From positions 1 to 64,000 of the forward strand of contig NZ_VTZW01000022.1 in NCBI RefSeq assembly GCF_009728995.1: DNA of 64,000 nt, in the 5' to 3' direction. The translations under genes and the position numbers were made by a program. Positions 1 through 8,188 of the stretch are shown piece by piece; position 1 is the first letter of the stretch, and the number at the start of each line of letters is the position of its first letter. The notes under the pieces are model-generated. The model saw nothing but the letters and a program-made list of their open reading frames with translations. It searched no databases and had not been told where the DNA came from. The DNA comes from Streptomonospora sp. PA3 (GTDB taxonomy: Bacteria > Actinomycetota > Actinomycetes > Streptosporangiales > Streptosporangiaceae).

Positions 1-545
<545 letters not shown>

Positions 546-672
546 TCCGCCACGGATGCTGGGTGTTCGCGCACATGTGTCGACCGGTTGCCCGGGTTTT
601 TCCTGGGTGGCTGGTTGTGTCCACAGGTTTTTCCGCCTGCGGGGCCTTTCGGGGTTTGGTGGGCGGTGTGAG

Positions 673-791
673 TTTGCGGTGGTGATAGCGGGAGGGTGAC
701 ACCCGGTCCCATTCCGAACCCGGTCGTTAAGTCTCTTTGCGCCGATGGTACTGCCTCCATGGTGGGGGTGGGAGAGTAGGTTGCCGCCGCA
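673..791 (+). rRNA. 5S ribosomal RNA
   Basis: A 5S rRNA of about 119 nt follows the 23S end after a ~125-bp spacer, as in a normal rrn operon. The conserved core CCCATTCCGAACCCGG (~708-723) and the helix IV/V sequence ending in GGGAGAGTAGG (~770-780) are visible. The two ends (TTTGCGG and CCGCAA) pair as helix I. End points are good to a few bases. Confidence 0.95.
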
Positions 792-802
792 ATTTTCTTC
801 GT

Positions 803-848
803 GGGGTGGGGGTTCCGTTTTTTGGCGGGGCTCCCACCCCTTTTTTTT
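803..848 (+). terminator. Rho-independent terminator of the rrn operon
   Basis: GGGGTGGG (803-810) pairs with CCCACCCC (833-840) and is followed directly by eight T residues. This is a classical intrinsic terminator just after the 5S gene and one of the few in the window with a U tract. Confidence 0.9.
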
Positions 849-894
849 ATGCCCGAAAACAGCCCGTTTCTGCCTCCGCCTGGGAAAGGCGGTT

Positions 895-1695
895 CTAATC
901 CTTCCTCTCCCCCGCTGATCGCTGCAGATAGTCCTCCCACGTCTGCTTTCCGTCCGGGTGGCCGGGCGCCAGGTTGGCGCCGCTGCGGAAGGCGGCCGCG
1001 GTCTTTCCCGGCAGCGGGATCCTCCGGACCGGCCGCTGCCGGCGGCCGCGGATCCGCTCGTAGGACTCCGCCAGGCCCTCGACGGCGCGGACCTGCGGTC
1101 CGCCCATGTCGACAGCCCGGCCTGCGGGCTCCTGCCTGGCCAGCTCGACCAGGTGTTCCGCCACCTCGTCGGCGGCCACGGGCTGGAACCAGAATCCCGA
1201 GGGCACCGGGATGAACGGGAACGACTCCGCCTGGCCGAAGACCCAGTCGAGCAGTTCGTGGAACTGGGTCGTGCGCAGGATGGTGGACGGCAGTCCTGAC
1301 TCCCCGATCAGCTCCTCGACCGCCAGTTTCCCCTTGTAGTACCGGAACGGCACGTAGTCGATTCCGACGATCGATATGTAGATGAAGTGTCGGACGCCGG
1401 CCTTCGCCGCCTCCGTCAGAAGATTCGCGCCTGCCGAAACCTCGTCCAGTGGTGAGCCGGGGACGTGGGCGCAGTGCACCACCGTGTCGACACCCGTCAG
1501 GGCGTCCGCGAGCCCGCTGCCGGCGACCAGGTCGCCGGTGAACCATCGCTGCCCGTCCCCCTGCGCGGGCGCGGGTCCGCGGCTGAGGACGCGCACCTCC
1601 GTCTCGCCGTCGTCGTCGGCCAGGCGCCGGACGATACGGCTTCCCAGCGTCCCTGTGCCGCCTGTCACCAGTATCGGTGTGGGGTTCTTCGCCAT
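895..1695 (-). CDS. NAD(P)H-binding atypical SDR / NmrA-like protein
   Basis: 266 aa. The N-terminus carries a Rossmann dinucleotide-binding motif, ILVTGGTGTLGSRIV (residues ~7-21), typical of atypical short-chain dehydrogenases of the NmrA/YtfG type. HCAHVPGSP and HFIYISIVGIDYVPFRYYKGK place the usual active-site S and Y..K region, and the tail ends in KQTWEDYLQ as in many actinobacterial relatives. Start chosen at 1695 because GAAGGAG lies ~8 bases upstream; the longer upstream frame is an antisense shadow of the neighbouring + gene. Cytosolic; substrate unknown. Divergent from the winged-helix gene at 2020, with ~320 bp between. Confidence 0.85.
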   Translation of the reverse strand: MAKNPTPILVTGGTGTLGSRIVRRLADDDGETEVRVLSRGPAPAQGDGQRWFTGDLVAGSGLADALTGVDTVVHCAHVPGSPLDEVSAGANLLTEAAKAGVRHFIYISIVGIDYVPFRYYKGKLAVEELIGESGLPSTILRTTQFHELLDWVFGQAESFPFIPVPSGFWFQPVAADEVAEHLVELARQEPAGRAVDMGGPQVRAVEGLAESYERIRGRRQRPVRRIPLPGKTAAAFRSGANLAPGHPDGKQTWEDYLQRSAGERKD

Positions 1696-1981
1696 GGCCC
1701 TGATTCTCCTTCGAGGTCGCGTGCTTGTGCACCGGCGCCGCGCCTTCCCGCCGGCGCTCCCCCGGTGGCGGGCCGCGGAGCCCACCGGTCGGCGGCGCCG
1801 GGCCGTGTTCCGGGCCGCAGCCTGTTCGGCCTTGAGGCCGCGCACCGGCACTCGCTCGCGGCCGGCCGACCGATGCGGGCGGTGAGCCGACGGCACGCCC
1901 GTCGGTGTGCCTACCCGCTTGGGCACAGATGTGTGTCCTCGGCGGTGAAAAGACGCATGTCCGGTCGGCCCCCTGGCACTC

Positions 1982-1999
1982 TTGTCGTCAGGTCGACAA
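1982..1999. promoter_or_regulatory. Palindrome upstream of the winged-helix gene (possible operator)
   Basis: TTGTCG (1982-1987) and CGACAA (1994-1999) form a perfect inverted repeat around a 6-bp spacer, ending ~20 bases before the start at 2020. It lies in the 324-bp divergent region (1696-2019), which otherwise shows no gene. Position fits an operator or a 5'-UTR hairpin. No regulator is identified. Confidence 0.3.
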
Positions 2000-2019
2000 A
2001 TCCGGGAAGGGATACATCG

Positions 2020-3069
2020 ATGCCGATCGCCGTGGACGACGACCGGCTCCGCTTCGCACGGATGAACGCACAGCTTCTGGCGGGGCCGCCCGCGGCGGGG
2101 GCGGCGGGCGCAGTACGGGGCGCGGCGGCGCTGCAGGCGCAGGACGCGCAGGCGCTGGGGTTGGCGGTGCGCGCCAGGACCGCCGGCCTGGTGGCCGGCG
2201 ATGTCCGGCGGGCGGTGGCCGAGGACCGGTCGGTGGTGCGGACCTGGGCGATGCGCGGCACGCTGCACGCGGTGCCCGCGGCCGACGCCGGGTGGATCGT
2301 CGGCCTGGTGGGGCCCGTGTTCCTGCGCAGGTTCCGCAAGCGCCGCCTCGATCTGGGCCTGGACGACGCCCTGTGCGAGCGTGCCGAGCACGCGATACGG
2401 GAGGTCCTCTCCGATGGCGCGGGCCTGACCCGCGGTCGGCTCGTCGAGGAGTTGAACCGAGTCGGTGTCCCCGTCCCCGCGGCCGGGCAGGCCCCCGCCC
2501 ACCTGGTCCTCTACGCCGCCCTGCGCGGCGTCGTGTGCCGGGGACCCGACGCAGCGGGCGGGGACGGGGAACCGACCTGCGTCCTGATGCGCGACTGGGT
2601 GGGTGCGTGGGAGGCCCGGGACACCGAATCGGCGCTGGCCAGGCTGGCGCGGCGGTACCTGTGGGGCCACGGCCCGGCGGCGCCGGAGGATTTCCGGGCC
2701 TGGTCGGGGCTGCCCGCGCCGATGGTGCGCCGAGCCTGGGAGCTGGTCTCGGCCGAGCTGGCCGAGGTGTCCACGAGCCGCGGGCCGACATGGGCGCCCA
2801 AGGAGTTCGCCGAATCCCTGCCCACTGCCGCGCCGAACCCGGCGGTGCAGATGGTCGGCTCGTTCGACGCCTACCTGCTGGGCTACCAGGGGCGCGACTC
2901 GGCGGTTCCGCCGCGGTATGCGCGCCGTATCGCGCCCGGGGGCGGGATCATCCATCCGGCGGTGCTCGTCGAAGGTTGCGCCGCCGCGCGATGGCGCTGG
3001 GGTCGCGGCCGGGAGACCGTCGTCGTCGAGCCGTTCGAGCCCTTGCCCGACGCCCGGTGGAACCCTTGA
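2020..3069 (+). CDS. Winged helix DNA-binding (AlkZ/YcaQ-like, HTH_42) protein, apparent C-terminal frameshift
   Basis: 349 aa as it stands. Family marks are RTWAMRGTLHAV (~residues 74-85), a conserved R.W..RGTLH signature of winged-helix AlkZ-type DNA glycosylase relatives, and VGSFDAYLLGYQGRD with HPAVLVEG toward the end. Such proteins bind damaged or cross-linked DNA; catalysis is not shown here. The start at 2020 gives MPIAVDDDRLRF after a GGGAAGGGA motif. The reading frame stops at 3069 just after EPFEPLPDA, while the next frame continues with EPLRAEVADIGRFAGLRSL and stops at 3152, the ending expected for the family. A missing C in the run at 3053-3055 would restore one ORF (2020-3152). 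Confidence 0.8.
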   Translation: MPIAVDDDRLRFARMNAQLLAGPPAAGAAGAVRGAAALQAQDAQALGLAVRARTAGLVAGDVRRAVAEDRSVVRTWAMRGTLHAVPAADAGWIVGLVGPVFLRRFRKRRLDLGLDDALCERAEHAIREVLSDGAGLTRGRLVEELNRVGVPVPAAGQAPAHLVLYAALRGVVCRGPDAAGGDGEPTCVLMRDWVGAWEARDTESALARLARRYLWGHGPAAPEDFRAWSGLPAPMVRRAWELVSAELAEVSTSRGPTWAPKEFAESLPTAAPNPAVQMVGSFDAYLLGYQGRDSAVPPRYARRIAPGGGIIHPAVLVEGCAAARWRWGRGRETVVVEPFEPLPDARWNP

Positions 3070-3152
3070 GGGCCGAGGTCGCCGACATCGGGCGGTTCGC
3101 GGGGCTGCGGTCCCTGCGGCTGGACCTGCGCGGTCCCGAGGAGGGTGGCTGA

Positions 3153-3385
3153 GCGGGCGGCGGGCCCGCGTCACAGGAGGGGTTTCGACACACGCGCCCC
3201 CGGCATTCCGCAGCGGGATGTCGGGCACCCGCCGCGACACGGACGTGCGGGCGTGCGCAACAGCTCTGCGGTCCGCGGGGCTAACGACGCCGGGTTCGAC
3301 CGCCGCCGGGTTCGACACGCACCCCCACTGCGCGCGGGGCCGAAAGTGGCGCACCCGCGCTCGGTCCGGAACGGGAGGAGGGTGG
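3153..3385. other. Intergenic, no supported gene
   Basis: Between the corrected end of the winged-helix gene and the small minus-strand ORF at 3386-3490 I see no ORF with a credible start and no strong hairpin. If the frameshift is real rather than a sequencing error, the non-coding stretch begins at 3070. Confidence 0.4.
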
Positions 3386-3490
3386 TCAGTCCTCTTCGGT
3401 TTCGCTCCCCGTGGGGGTCTCCATCAGCTGGCGCACCAGCGCCATGAACTCTTCGTCGCTCATCGCGGCCCAGTCCACACGCTCGTTCAT
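3386..3490 (-). CDS. Small acidic protein, 34 aa, unknown function
   Basis: Short frame reading MNERVDWAAMSDEEFMALVR and ending in ETPTGSETEED. It is acidic, has no Cys and no membrane segment, and its middle (SDEEFMALVRQLMET) should form an amphipathic helix. The upstream region (3491-3560) is AT-richer than its surroundings and contains TTGATCTTGAATAC, a plausible promoter/RBS zone, but the RBS is weak. Lies upstream of no obvious partner. I do not recognise the family; it may be a regulatory microprotein or a chance ORF. Confidence 0.35.
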   Translation of the reverse strand: MNERVDWAAMSDEEFMALVRQLMETPTGSETEED

Positions 3491-3683
3491 GGTGGCCGGA
3501 TTCCCCGTATTCAAGATCAATAAGCCTGAAACAGGTCTTCCCTAGGCTAATTCCCGGTAAAAGGTTCGGGAGTCCGTTGTGCCGGGAGTAAAGGCGTGCG
3601 GCAGGACCATCCGGCGCCCAGGCCGCAGCGCGGGGATCGGCGCGCTCAGACGGGTGGGCACATCGTGCCGAAGTCCGGCGGCG

Positions 3684-3992
3684 TCACCGTCGGCGGTTCA
3701 CCGCCCCGCGGCATTGGGGGCAGCGGCACCGCTTGTTGTAGCCGGTCAGGGTCCCGTGGGGGAGGTCGGGGTCGCGCTCGGCCGTGAGCGTGGCGTCGAG
3801 CTGCTCGCCGAAGGTGGTGAGGATGCGCGCCGCGGAGAACACGCGCTGGGGACTGACACCGAGGTCGCGCGCCGCGTCGTCGATGTGGACACCCTTCCGC
3901 AGCTTGGCGATCAGGCGCGAGCGTGTGGGCGGAGGGAGCTCCTCCTCGGCGTTCGCGATGAGCTGCTCGGTGTCGTCGATCGGATGGCTCAT
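3684..3992 (-). CDS. Small HTH protein with C-terminal Cys cluster
   Basis: 102 aa. An acidic N-terminus is followed by a predicted helix-turn-helix (HIDDAARDLGVSPQRVFSAAR, given as HIDDAARDLGVSPQRVF, ~residues 36-52) and a basic tail with a compact metal-type cluster, YNKRCRCPQCRGAVNRRR. The GTLTGYNKRCRCPQCR pattern (HGT..GY...C.C..C) is frequent in short actinobacterial and phage proteins and probably binds zinc. Likely a small DNA-binding protein; no known target. Starts at ATG 3992 after AAGGAACCCA. Monocistronic, transcribed away from the guanidine exporter locus. Confidence 0.6.
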   Translation of the reverse strand: MSHPIDDTEQLIANAEEELPPPTRSRLIAKLRKGVHIDDAARDLGVSPQRVFSAARILTTFGEQLDATLTAERDPDLPHGTLTGYNKRCRCPQCRGAVNRRR

Positions 3993-4164
3993 TGGGTTCC
4001 TTCAGCTGTGCACGGGTGCATGCTCCCGTCGGTCCCTCTGCATCGTATGCGGTCCCGGCGACGTTTCGACGGGGGATGGTGGCCCACCGTGACGAATCGG
4101 CCACGGGAATAGGAAGGCGGGCAGTGCGGGTTTGCCCACACGGGAGAGGCCGTTCCGGCCACCC

Positions 4165-4206
4165 CCGGACGAGGTGCACCGTACCCGGTCAGCGACAAGA
4201 CGGCGC
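4165..4206 (+). promoter_or_regulatory. Guanidine-III riboswitch (ykkC-III)
   Basis: The stretch CCGGACGAGGTGC ... CCGTACCCGGTCAG ... GACAAGACGGCGC contains the conserved core of the guanidine-III aptamer as I recall it from the Thermobifida fusca crystal-structure RNA. CCGG (4165-4168) pairs with CCGG (4185-4188) and GGTGCACCGT pairs with ACGGCGC, the pseudoknotted arrangement of this class, with one A/C mismatch in the second helix. It ends 4 nt before the Shine-Dalgarno GGGAGG (4211-4216) of an SMR transporter gene, so control of translation by guanidinium is expected. Sequence is seen directly; ligand is known for the class. Confidence 0.92.
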
Positions 4207-4220
4207 GTTCGGGAGGTGCC

Positions 4221-4535
4221 ATGTCCTGGCTGCTTCTGGTGCTGTCGGGGCTGCTGGAGAGTGTCTGGGCGACCGCGCTCGCCGCGTCCAACGGGTTCAC
4301 CCGGCTGTGGCCGTCGCTGGTCTTCGCGGTGGCTCTGGCGCTGAGCATGTCCGGGCTCGCACTCGCGCTGCGAACCATCCCCGTGGGTACCGGATACGCC
4401 GTCTGGGTCGGTATCGGAGCGGTGGGCACGGCGGTCGCCGGAATGCTCTGGTTCGGCGAGGCGGCGAGCGCCGCGCGGATCGTCTGCCTGCTGCTGATCA
4501 TCAGCGGAATCGTCGGGCTGAAACTGCTGCACTGA
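4221..4535 (+). CDS. gdx: SMR family guanidinium exporter (Gdx/SugE type)
   Basis: 104 aa with four hydrophobic segments, the normal size of small multidrug resistance proteins, which act as antiparallel dimers exchanging protons for substrate. The essential glutamate is E13 ([10 protein letters not shown]), the same number as in Gdx-Clo. The Gdx/SugE subgroup is favoured over the EmrE subgroup because of the guanidine-III riboswitch directly upstream. Start ATG 4221 with GGGAGG 5 bases upstream. Role: export of guanidinium ion across the cytoplasmic membrane, induced when the ion binds the leader RNA. Function is inferred from family plus riboswitch. Monocistronic. Confidence 0.92.
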   Translation: MSWLLLVLSGLLESVWATALAASNGFTRLWPSLVFAVALALSMSGLALALRTIPVGTGYAVWVGIGAVGTAVAGMLWFGEAASAARIVCLLLIISGIVGLKLLH

Positions 4536-4940
4536 CTTCCCGGCGCCGGACCCGGCGGTGCGCCCCGGTCGCCGCCGCCCGCGAGCGGCGGACGGTCGGC
4601 GACCGGGGGCCGCCATGATCCGCTCGCCGGGGGACGATGCGGCGGGGACCGGTTGACCGCATTCGGCCGTGCCTGCGGGCGCAATCCGGGCGCCACCCAA
4701 TTCCCACCTGCGGATATCCGGCATCGCCCCTGGCAGCGGAGTTCGCCGCGGCCGCATGTCCCGAATTCCCGCTGGTCGCCCCCCGTCACTTCCGACTCGC
4801 CCGCGCGCGGCTTCGCGCCGGCGAACGACCCCGGAAAAAGGCGGTCCGGCACCGATTTGTAGAAACGCATTGCTAGAGGCTAGGCCGAGTGCTTCTCTGG
4901 AGCCACGAAGCCAGTACTCAGCGTGTACGGGACAGGCGCC
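4536..4940. other. Intergenic region between gdx and the XRE gene
   Basis: About 400 bp without a convincing gene. Short ORFs here are compositional. The last ~60 bp hold TAGAGGCT (~4874-4881), a possible -10 region for the XRE gene. No strong terminator hairpin with a T run is seen after gdx. Confidence 0.4.
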
Positions 4941-5774
4941 ATGACCAGCCCCACTGTTCGCCGCCGCAGGCTCTCCGCGGAATTGCGCCGCCGGCGGGTC
5001 GAAGCGGGAATGACCCTCAGCGACGTCGCCGATGTACTCGAATGGTCCCCGGCCAAGCTCGGACATATAGAGACCGGTATCCGTAAATGGCCGTCCGTAA
5101 TGGAGGTTTCCGCACTTCTGAAGCTTTACGGAGTCACCGGCGGGCAGCGCGAGGCCATCCTCACCATGGTCCGCGAGTCGCGGCTGCGCCCCTGGTGGAC
5201 GGAGTACGAGGACGTCATCTCCTCCGCCTACGTCGGCAACGAGGCGGGGGCCGTCGCCATCGACACCTACGCGGGCATGCTTGTCCCCGACCTGCTGCAG
5301 GTTCCCGAGTACACCGCCGCGCTGGCCCGCGCCCAGGGGCACGGCGAACTCGGCACCGAGCGCATGGTGGCGGCGTTCCTCAAGCGGCAGGAGGCCCTCG
5401 AACGCGACAGCCTGGAGCGCTATCACGCAGTCGTGGACGAGGACGCCCTCCGCCGGATCAGCGGCGACCCCGCTCTCCTGCACGCCCAGCTGCGGCGGCT
5501 CATCGACCTCGGGCGCCGCCACGACCGGGTCGTCATCCGGTTGCTGCCCACCTCGGCCGGCCTGCACGCCGGCAGCGCCGGCCCGTTCACCGTCCTGGAG
5601 TTCGACGAGGGCGAGACGTCCCTGGCCTTCGTGGCGGCCACCCACGGCGGCGGGATCGTCGAGTCCGAGGACGCGGTCGCGACCTGCCAGGACGTGTGGC
5701 GCCGACTGGTCGAGGCCTCCAGCGGCCCCGAGGCCACCGCGACCACCCTCAACCGGCTCGCCCTGCTGACGTGA
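4941..5774 (+). CDS. XRE-family regulator with DUF5753 (Scr1-type)
   Basis: 277 aa. Residues ~8-65 form an XRE helix-turn-helix (LRRRRVEAGMTLSDVADVLEW, shown as MTLSDVADVLEWSPAKLGHIE). The remainder is the DUF5753 domain, recognisable from RPWWTEYEDVISSAYVG, TYAGMLVPDLLQVPEYTAAL and FTVLEFDEGETSLAFVA. Such proteins are abundant in Streptomyces-type genomes and are often paired with a small DUF397 protein; no DUF397 gene follows here, so this copy is an orphan. Start ATG 4941 chosen over the GTG at 4923, which has no RBS. Cytosolic DNA-binding regulator; target unknown. Confidence 0.85.
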   Translation: MTSPTVRRRRLSAELRRRRVEAGMTLSDVADVLEWSPAKLGHIETGIRKWPSVMEVSALLKLYGVTGGQREAILTMVRESRLRPWWTEYEDVISSAYVGNEAGAVAIDTYAGMLVPDLLQVPEYTAALARAQGHGELGTERMVAAFLKRQEALERDSLERYHAVVDEDALRRISGDPALLHAQLRRLIDLGRRHDRVVIRLLPTSAGLHAGSAGPFTVLEFDEGETSLAFVAATHGGGIVESEDAVATCQDVWRRLVEASSGPEATATTLNRLALLT

Positions 5775-5959
5775 AGCCCGGCCATGTCGGGCGGGAACGC
5801 GCCGACGGATTGCTAGTCTGCTGGGGAGACAACCCCATAAAGTTCTCTAGTGGCGCCTTCCGCGCAGCGGGCGGGGAACCGGCATCCCGTCCGGATCCCG
5901 ACCGGCGGTAGCGCGCACGTCCGATATCCGTTTCCGAGACCGAGGAAGGGGTGCACACC

Positions 5960-6079
5960 ATGAAGAAGCTCATCGTTCTGGTGCTGGTGGCACTCGGCGC
6001 GTTCGCCGTCTACCGCAAGATCCAGGCGGACCGTGCCGAACTCGACCTGTGGACCGAGGCCACGGCCGGCGACAACTAG
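5960..6079 (+). CDS. DLW-39 family protein
   Basis: A 39-aa protein consisting of a single N-terminal hydrophobic segment (KKLIVLVLVALGAFAVY) and a short polar tail containing the family signature DLW (residues 29-31, AELDLWTEAT). Both the length and the signature match the DLW-39 family, small membrane peptides found in actinobacteria, commonly downstream of gyrA and close to tRNA-Ala/Ile near oriC; here tRNA-Ala follows 208 bp later. GAGGAAGGGG lies upstream of ATG 5960. Function unknown. Confidence 0.9.
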   Translation: MKKLIVLVLVALGAFAVYRKIQADRAELDLWTEATAGDN

Positions 6080-6287
6080 CCGGAACCGGCTCCCGCCAGC
6101 CACGACACGTCCGCACGTGTCGCTGGCTGCTTTCGGCGTACCGGGAGACGTGGGCGGACGTCGTCCCCTGCGGCCCCCACGCTTCTGGGCCCGACCCGCG
6201 AGTGGTGCCTCCTCCAGCCCGAGCGCTGCGCCGGAGAAGAGCGACCGGCACTGCCCGCCACACGGTATGATCGGCACAGATCAAACC

Positions 6288-6360
6288 GGGGCCATAGCTC
6301 AGCTGGCAGAGCGCCGGTTTTGCATACCGGAGGTCAGGGGTTCGACTCCCCTTGGCTCCA
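6288..6360 (+). tRNA. tRNA-Ala (anticodon UGC)
   Basis: 73 nt with full cloverleaf: acceptor GGGGCCA/TGGCTCC plus discriminator A, D-arm AGCTCAGCTGGCAGAGCG, anticodon stem CCGGT/ACCGG around loop TTTGCAT (anticodon TGC), and T-arm AGGGG TTCGACT CCCCT. The 3' CCA is not encoded. Confidence 0.97.
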
Positions 6361-6390
6361 CGGTTGTCTTCGCAGCACACGCGAACACCA

Positions 6391-6423
6391 ACGGCCGCCC
6401 AGGGCCCGGCCCTGGGCGGCCGT
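6391..6423 (+). terminator. GC-rich hairpin terminator after tRNA-Ala
   Basis: ACGGCCGCCCAGGGC pairs with GCCCTGGGCGGCCGT around a CCG loop, a near-perfect 15-bp stem 30 bases after the tRNA. There is no U tract, which is usual for high-GC actinomycetes. Confidence 0.8.
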
Positions 6424-6531
6424 CGTGTGTCTGCAGGATCGGCGGCGGATTGTCTCAGGTCGGCGGTAGCGTGCGCGTGGAACGCACGGGATGAGGAACC
6501 CGTGGACACGCATCATGGACTAGGGGAAGCC

Positions 6532-6624
6532 ATGACCTATGCGTTCGTCGGTGGCCTGGGCGACGTGGCCGCGCGGCCGCCGCGTGCTGCCCGGATCCCG
6601 GCCGCCGAGCGGGGGCTTCGATGA
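6532..6624 (+). CDS. Possible 30-aa leader peptide upstream of the VWA gene
   Basis: ATG 6532 is preceded by a good Shine-Dalgarno (AGGGGAAGCC) and the frame (MTYAFVGGLGDVAARPPRAA...) runs to a TGA at 6622-6624 that overlaps the ATG (6621) of the next gene as ATGA. This arrangement suggests translational coupling, because the downstream VWA gene has only a weak RBS of its own. The peptide has no recognisable family; the coupling is an inference from spacing. Confidence 0.35.
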   Translation: MTYAFVGGLGDVAARPPRAARIPAAERGLR

Positions 6625-8171
6625 GTGGTGGCCGCGCCGCGAGCCCCGGTGCCGCCGGGGGCCACCATGCGCCCGGCGGGTGGCGCCCGAGCGCGGAACA
6701 GCCGCGCCGCAGCAGGCCCGGCCTGTCGGACCTGCGTCGTCTGCGTGCCGAGGAGCCCGCCGACCCGCAGGTGGTCGAGGAGGCCCGGGGGCGCAAGGAG
6801 GCCGCGCTGAAGGACTTCGGGGTCACCCAGAGCGCGGTCGTTTCCTGGCTGTACGCCAAGTGCCACCACCACATCCCGACCACCGCGGTGCCCACCGCCG
6901 CTGTGGTGGCCACCGGCGACGGTTCCTGCGCCTTGCTGTACAACCCGTACTTCTTCGTCGATCTGGACGCCGACGGCGTCAGGTTCGTGCTCTTCCACGA
7001 GGCCCGGCACCTGATGCACCGGCATCTCCATGTGGAGGAGGAGCTGCGCTCCGACCCGGTGTTCGCGCTGGCCGCCGAGGTCGCCATCAACCACGTCGCC
7101 CTGCGCAGGTTGAGCCGCTCCGGGCTGCCCACGGTCCCCGTTCATCCGCGCCGGTCGGAGCCGGCACCCGGTCCGGCGGGCACGGGAAGCGGCGCCGCGC
7201 TGCCAGAACCGGTCGGTGTCGACCCGGCGCAGGTGTACGAGGCCTACCGGAAGGATCTGGCAGGTCAAGGACTTGAGCCGCTGCCCTATCCCGATTTCAG
7301 CGAGACAGACCTCAGGATCTACTCCGAGCTGCGCCGGATGGCGGAGCCTCCCGGCGAAGCGGTGCCGGCCTACTGCGTGCACCTGGACGGCGACCCGGAC
7401 TCCGGAAGCGGCGGCGGCGGGGTTCCGCTGGACTCCGAAACCGTCGAGCGGCTGGGCGGCGAGGTGCTGCACCAGACGATGCAGGCCGCCCTCCGCGGCA
7501 ACCGGGTAGCCCGCAGCGAGCTGCTGGAGCTGGCCGACCGCACCGCCGACGGCGGCGAAGGGCTCACCCGGCTGTGGGGCCGACTCGGCCTGGACCGCCT
7601 GCGGGGAACCACCCCGAAGACCCGCCGCGTCGACTGGTGGCAGCGCTGGCTGACCGACGTGCTCGGCTCGAAACTGGAGGAGAGCGAACGGCTGGTCTAC
7701 CCGAAGAAGCACGGCGCGATCATGCTGGCGCTGGGCCACGACCCGATGCTGTCCCGCCGCGGCCCGGAACGCACGAAGGTGGTCCTGATCGCGTTCGACA
7801 CCTCCGGCTCGATGCCCGACTCCGTGGTCGACTGGATGACCACGCTGGTGGGTCGCACCGACGGGGTTGAGGCCCACTGGCTCGCCTTCGACGGTGCCGT
7901 GGCGCCGTTCGTGCCGGGCGAGCGGGTGGTCGGCGGCGGCGGGACCGACTTCCAGAACGTCGTCGACTACGCCGAAGGCCGACTGGAGGTGAACGGCCGG
8001 CGGTTCGAAGCCGAACCGGACGCGGTGGTCGTGGTCACCGACGGGCACGCGCCCGCTGTCACCCCCGACGACCCCGACCGGTGGATCTGGCTGATCACCG
8101 ACGACGGCGACGACTGGCCCGAACGGCACCGCCCCCCTATGGCCTGCCACCGGGTCATGTCCGGACGATGA
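6621..8171 (+). CDS. VWA-like protein with N-terminal HExxH metallopeptidase-like domain (DUF2201 type)
   Basis: 516 aa. After a disordered N-terminus, the metallopeptidase-like domain carries VLFHEARHLMHRH (HEARH, ~residues 125-129), an HExxH zinc signature. A low-complexity linker (~residues 178-200) leads to a C-terminal von Willebrand A-like domain with the MIDAS start IAFDTSGSMPDSV (~392) and later VVVVTDGHAP. This architecture is the DUF2201 pair, always found with a MoxR-like ATPase. Its stop overlaps the ATG at 8168 of the ATPase gene (ATGA), so both are co-translated. Probably a cytosolic metal-dependent scaffold or protease worked by the ATPase; the substrate is unknown. Confidence 0.8.
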   Translation: MSGGRAASPGAAGGHHAPGGWRPSAEQPRRSRPGLSDLRRLRAEEPADPQVVEEARGRKEAALKDFGVTQSAVVSWLYAKCHHHIPTTAVPTAAVVATGDGSCALLYNPYFFVDLDADGVRFVLFHEARHLMHRHLHVEEELRSDPVFALAAEVAINHVALRRLSRSGLPTVPVHPRRSEPAPGPAGTGSGAALPEPVGVDPAQVYEAYRKDLAGQGLEPLPYPDFSETDLRIYSELRRMAEPPGEAVPAYCVHLDGDPDSGSGGGGVPLDSETVERLGGEVLHQTMQAALRGNRVARSELLELADRTADGGEGLTRLWGRLGLDRLRGTTPKTRRVDWWQRWLTDVLGSKLEESERLVYPKKHGAIMLALGHDPMLSRRGPERTKVVLIAFDTSGSMPDSVVDWMTTLVGRTDGVEAHWLAFDGAVAPFVPGERVVGGGGTDFQNVVDYAEGRLEVNGRRFEAEPDAVVVVTDGHAPAVTPDDPDRWIWLITDDGDDWPERHRPPMACHRVMSGR

Positions 8172-8188
8172 CCGAAGAGAGGACACCA

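Noticed and set aside
895-3354. 819-aa minus-strand frame
   Set aside because: Only its C-terminal 266 residues are the NmrA-like protein. The rest is antisense to the winged-helix gene and lacks an RBS at its start.
4536-4940. Small ORFs in the gdx-XRE gap (70-90 aa)
   Set aside because: No RBS, high-Arg compositional translations, mutually overlapping in three frames.
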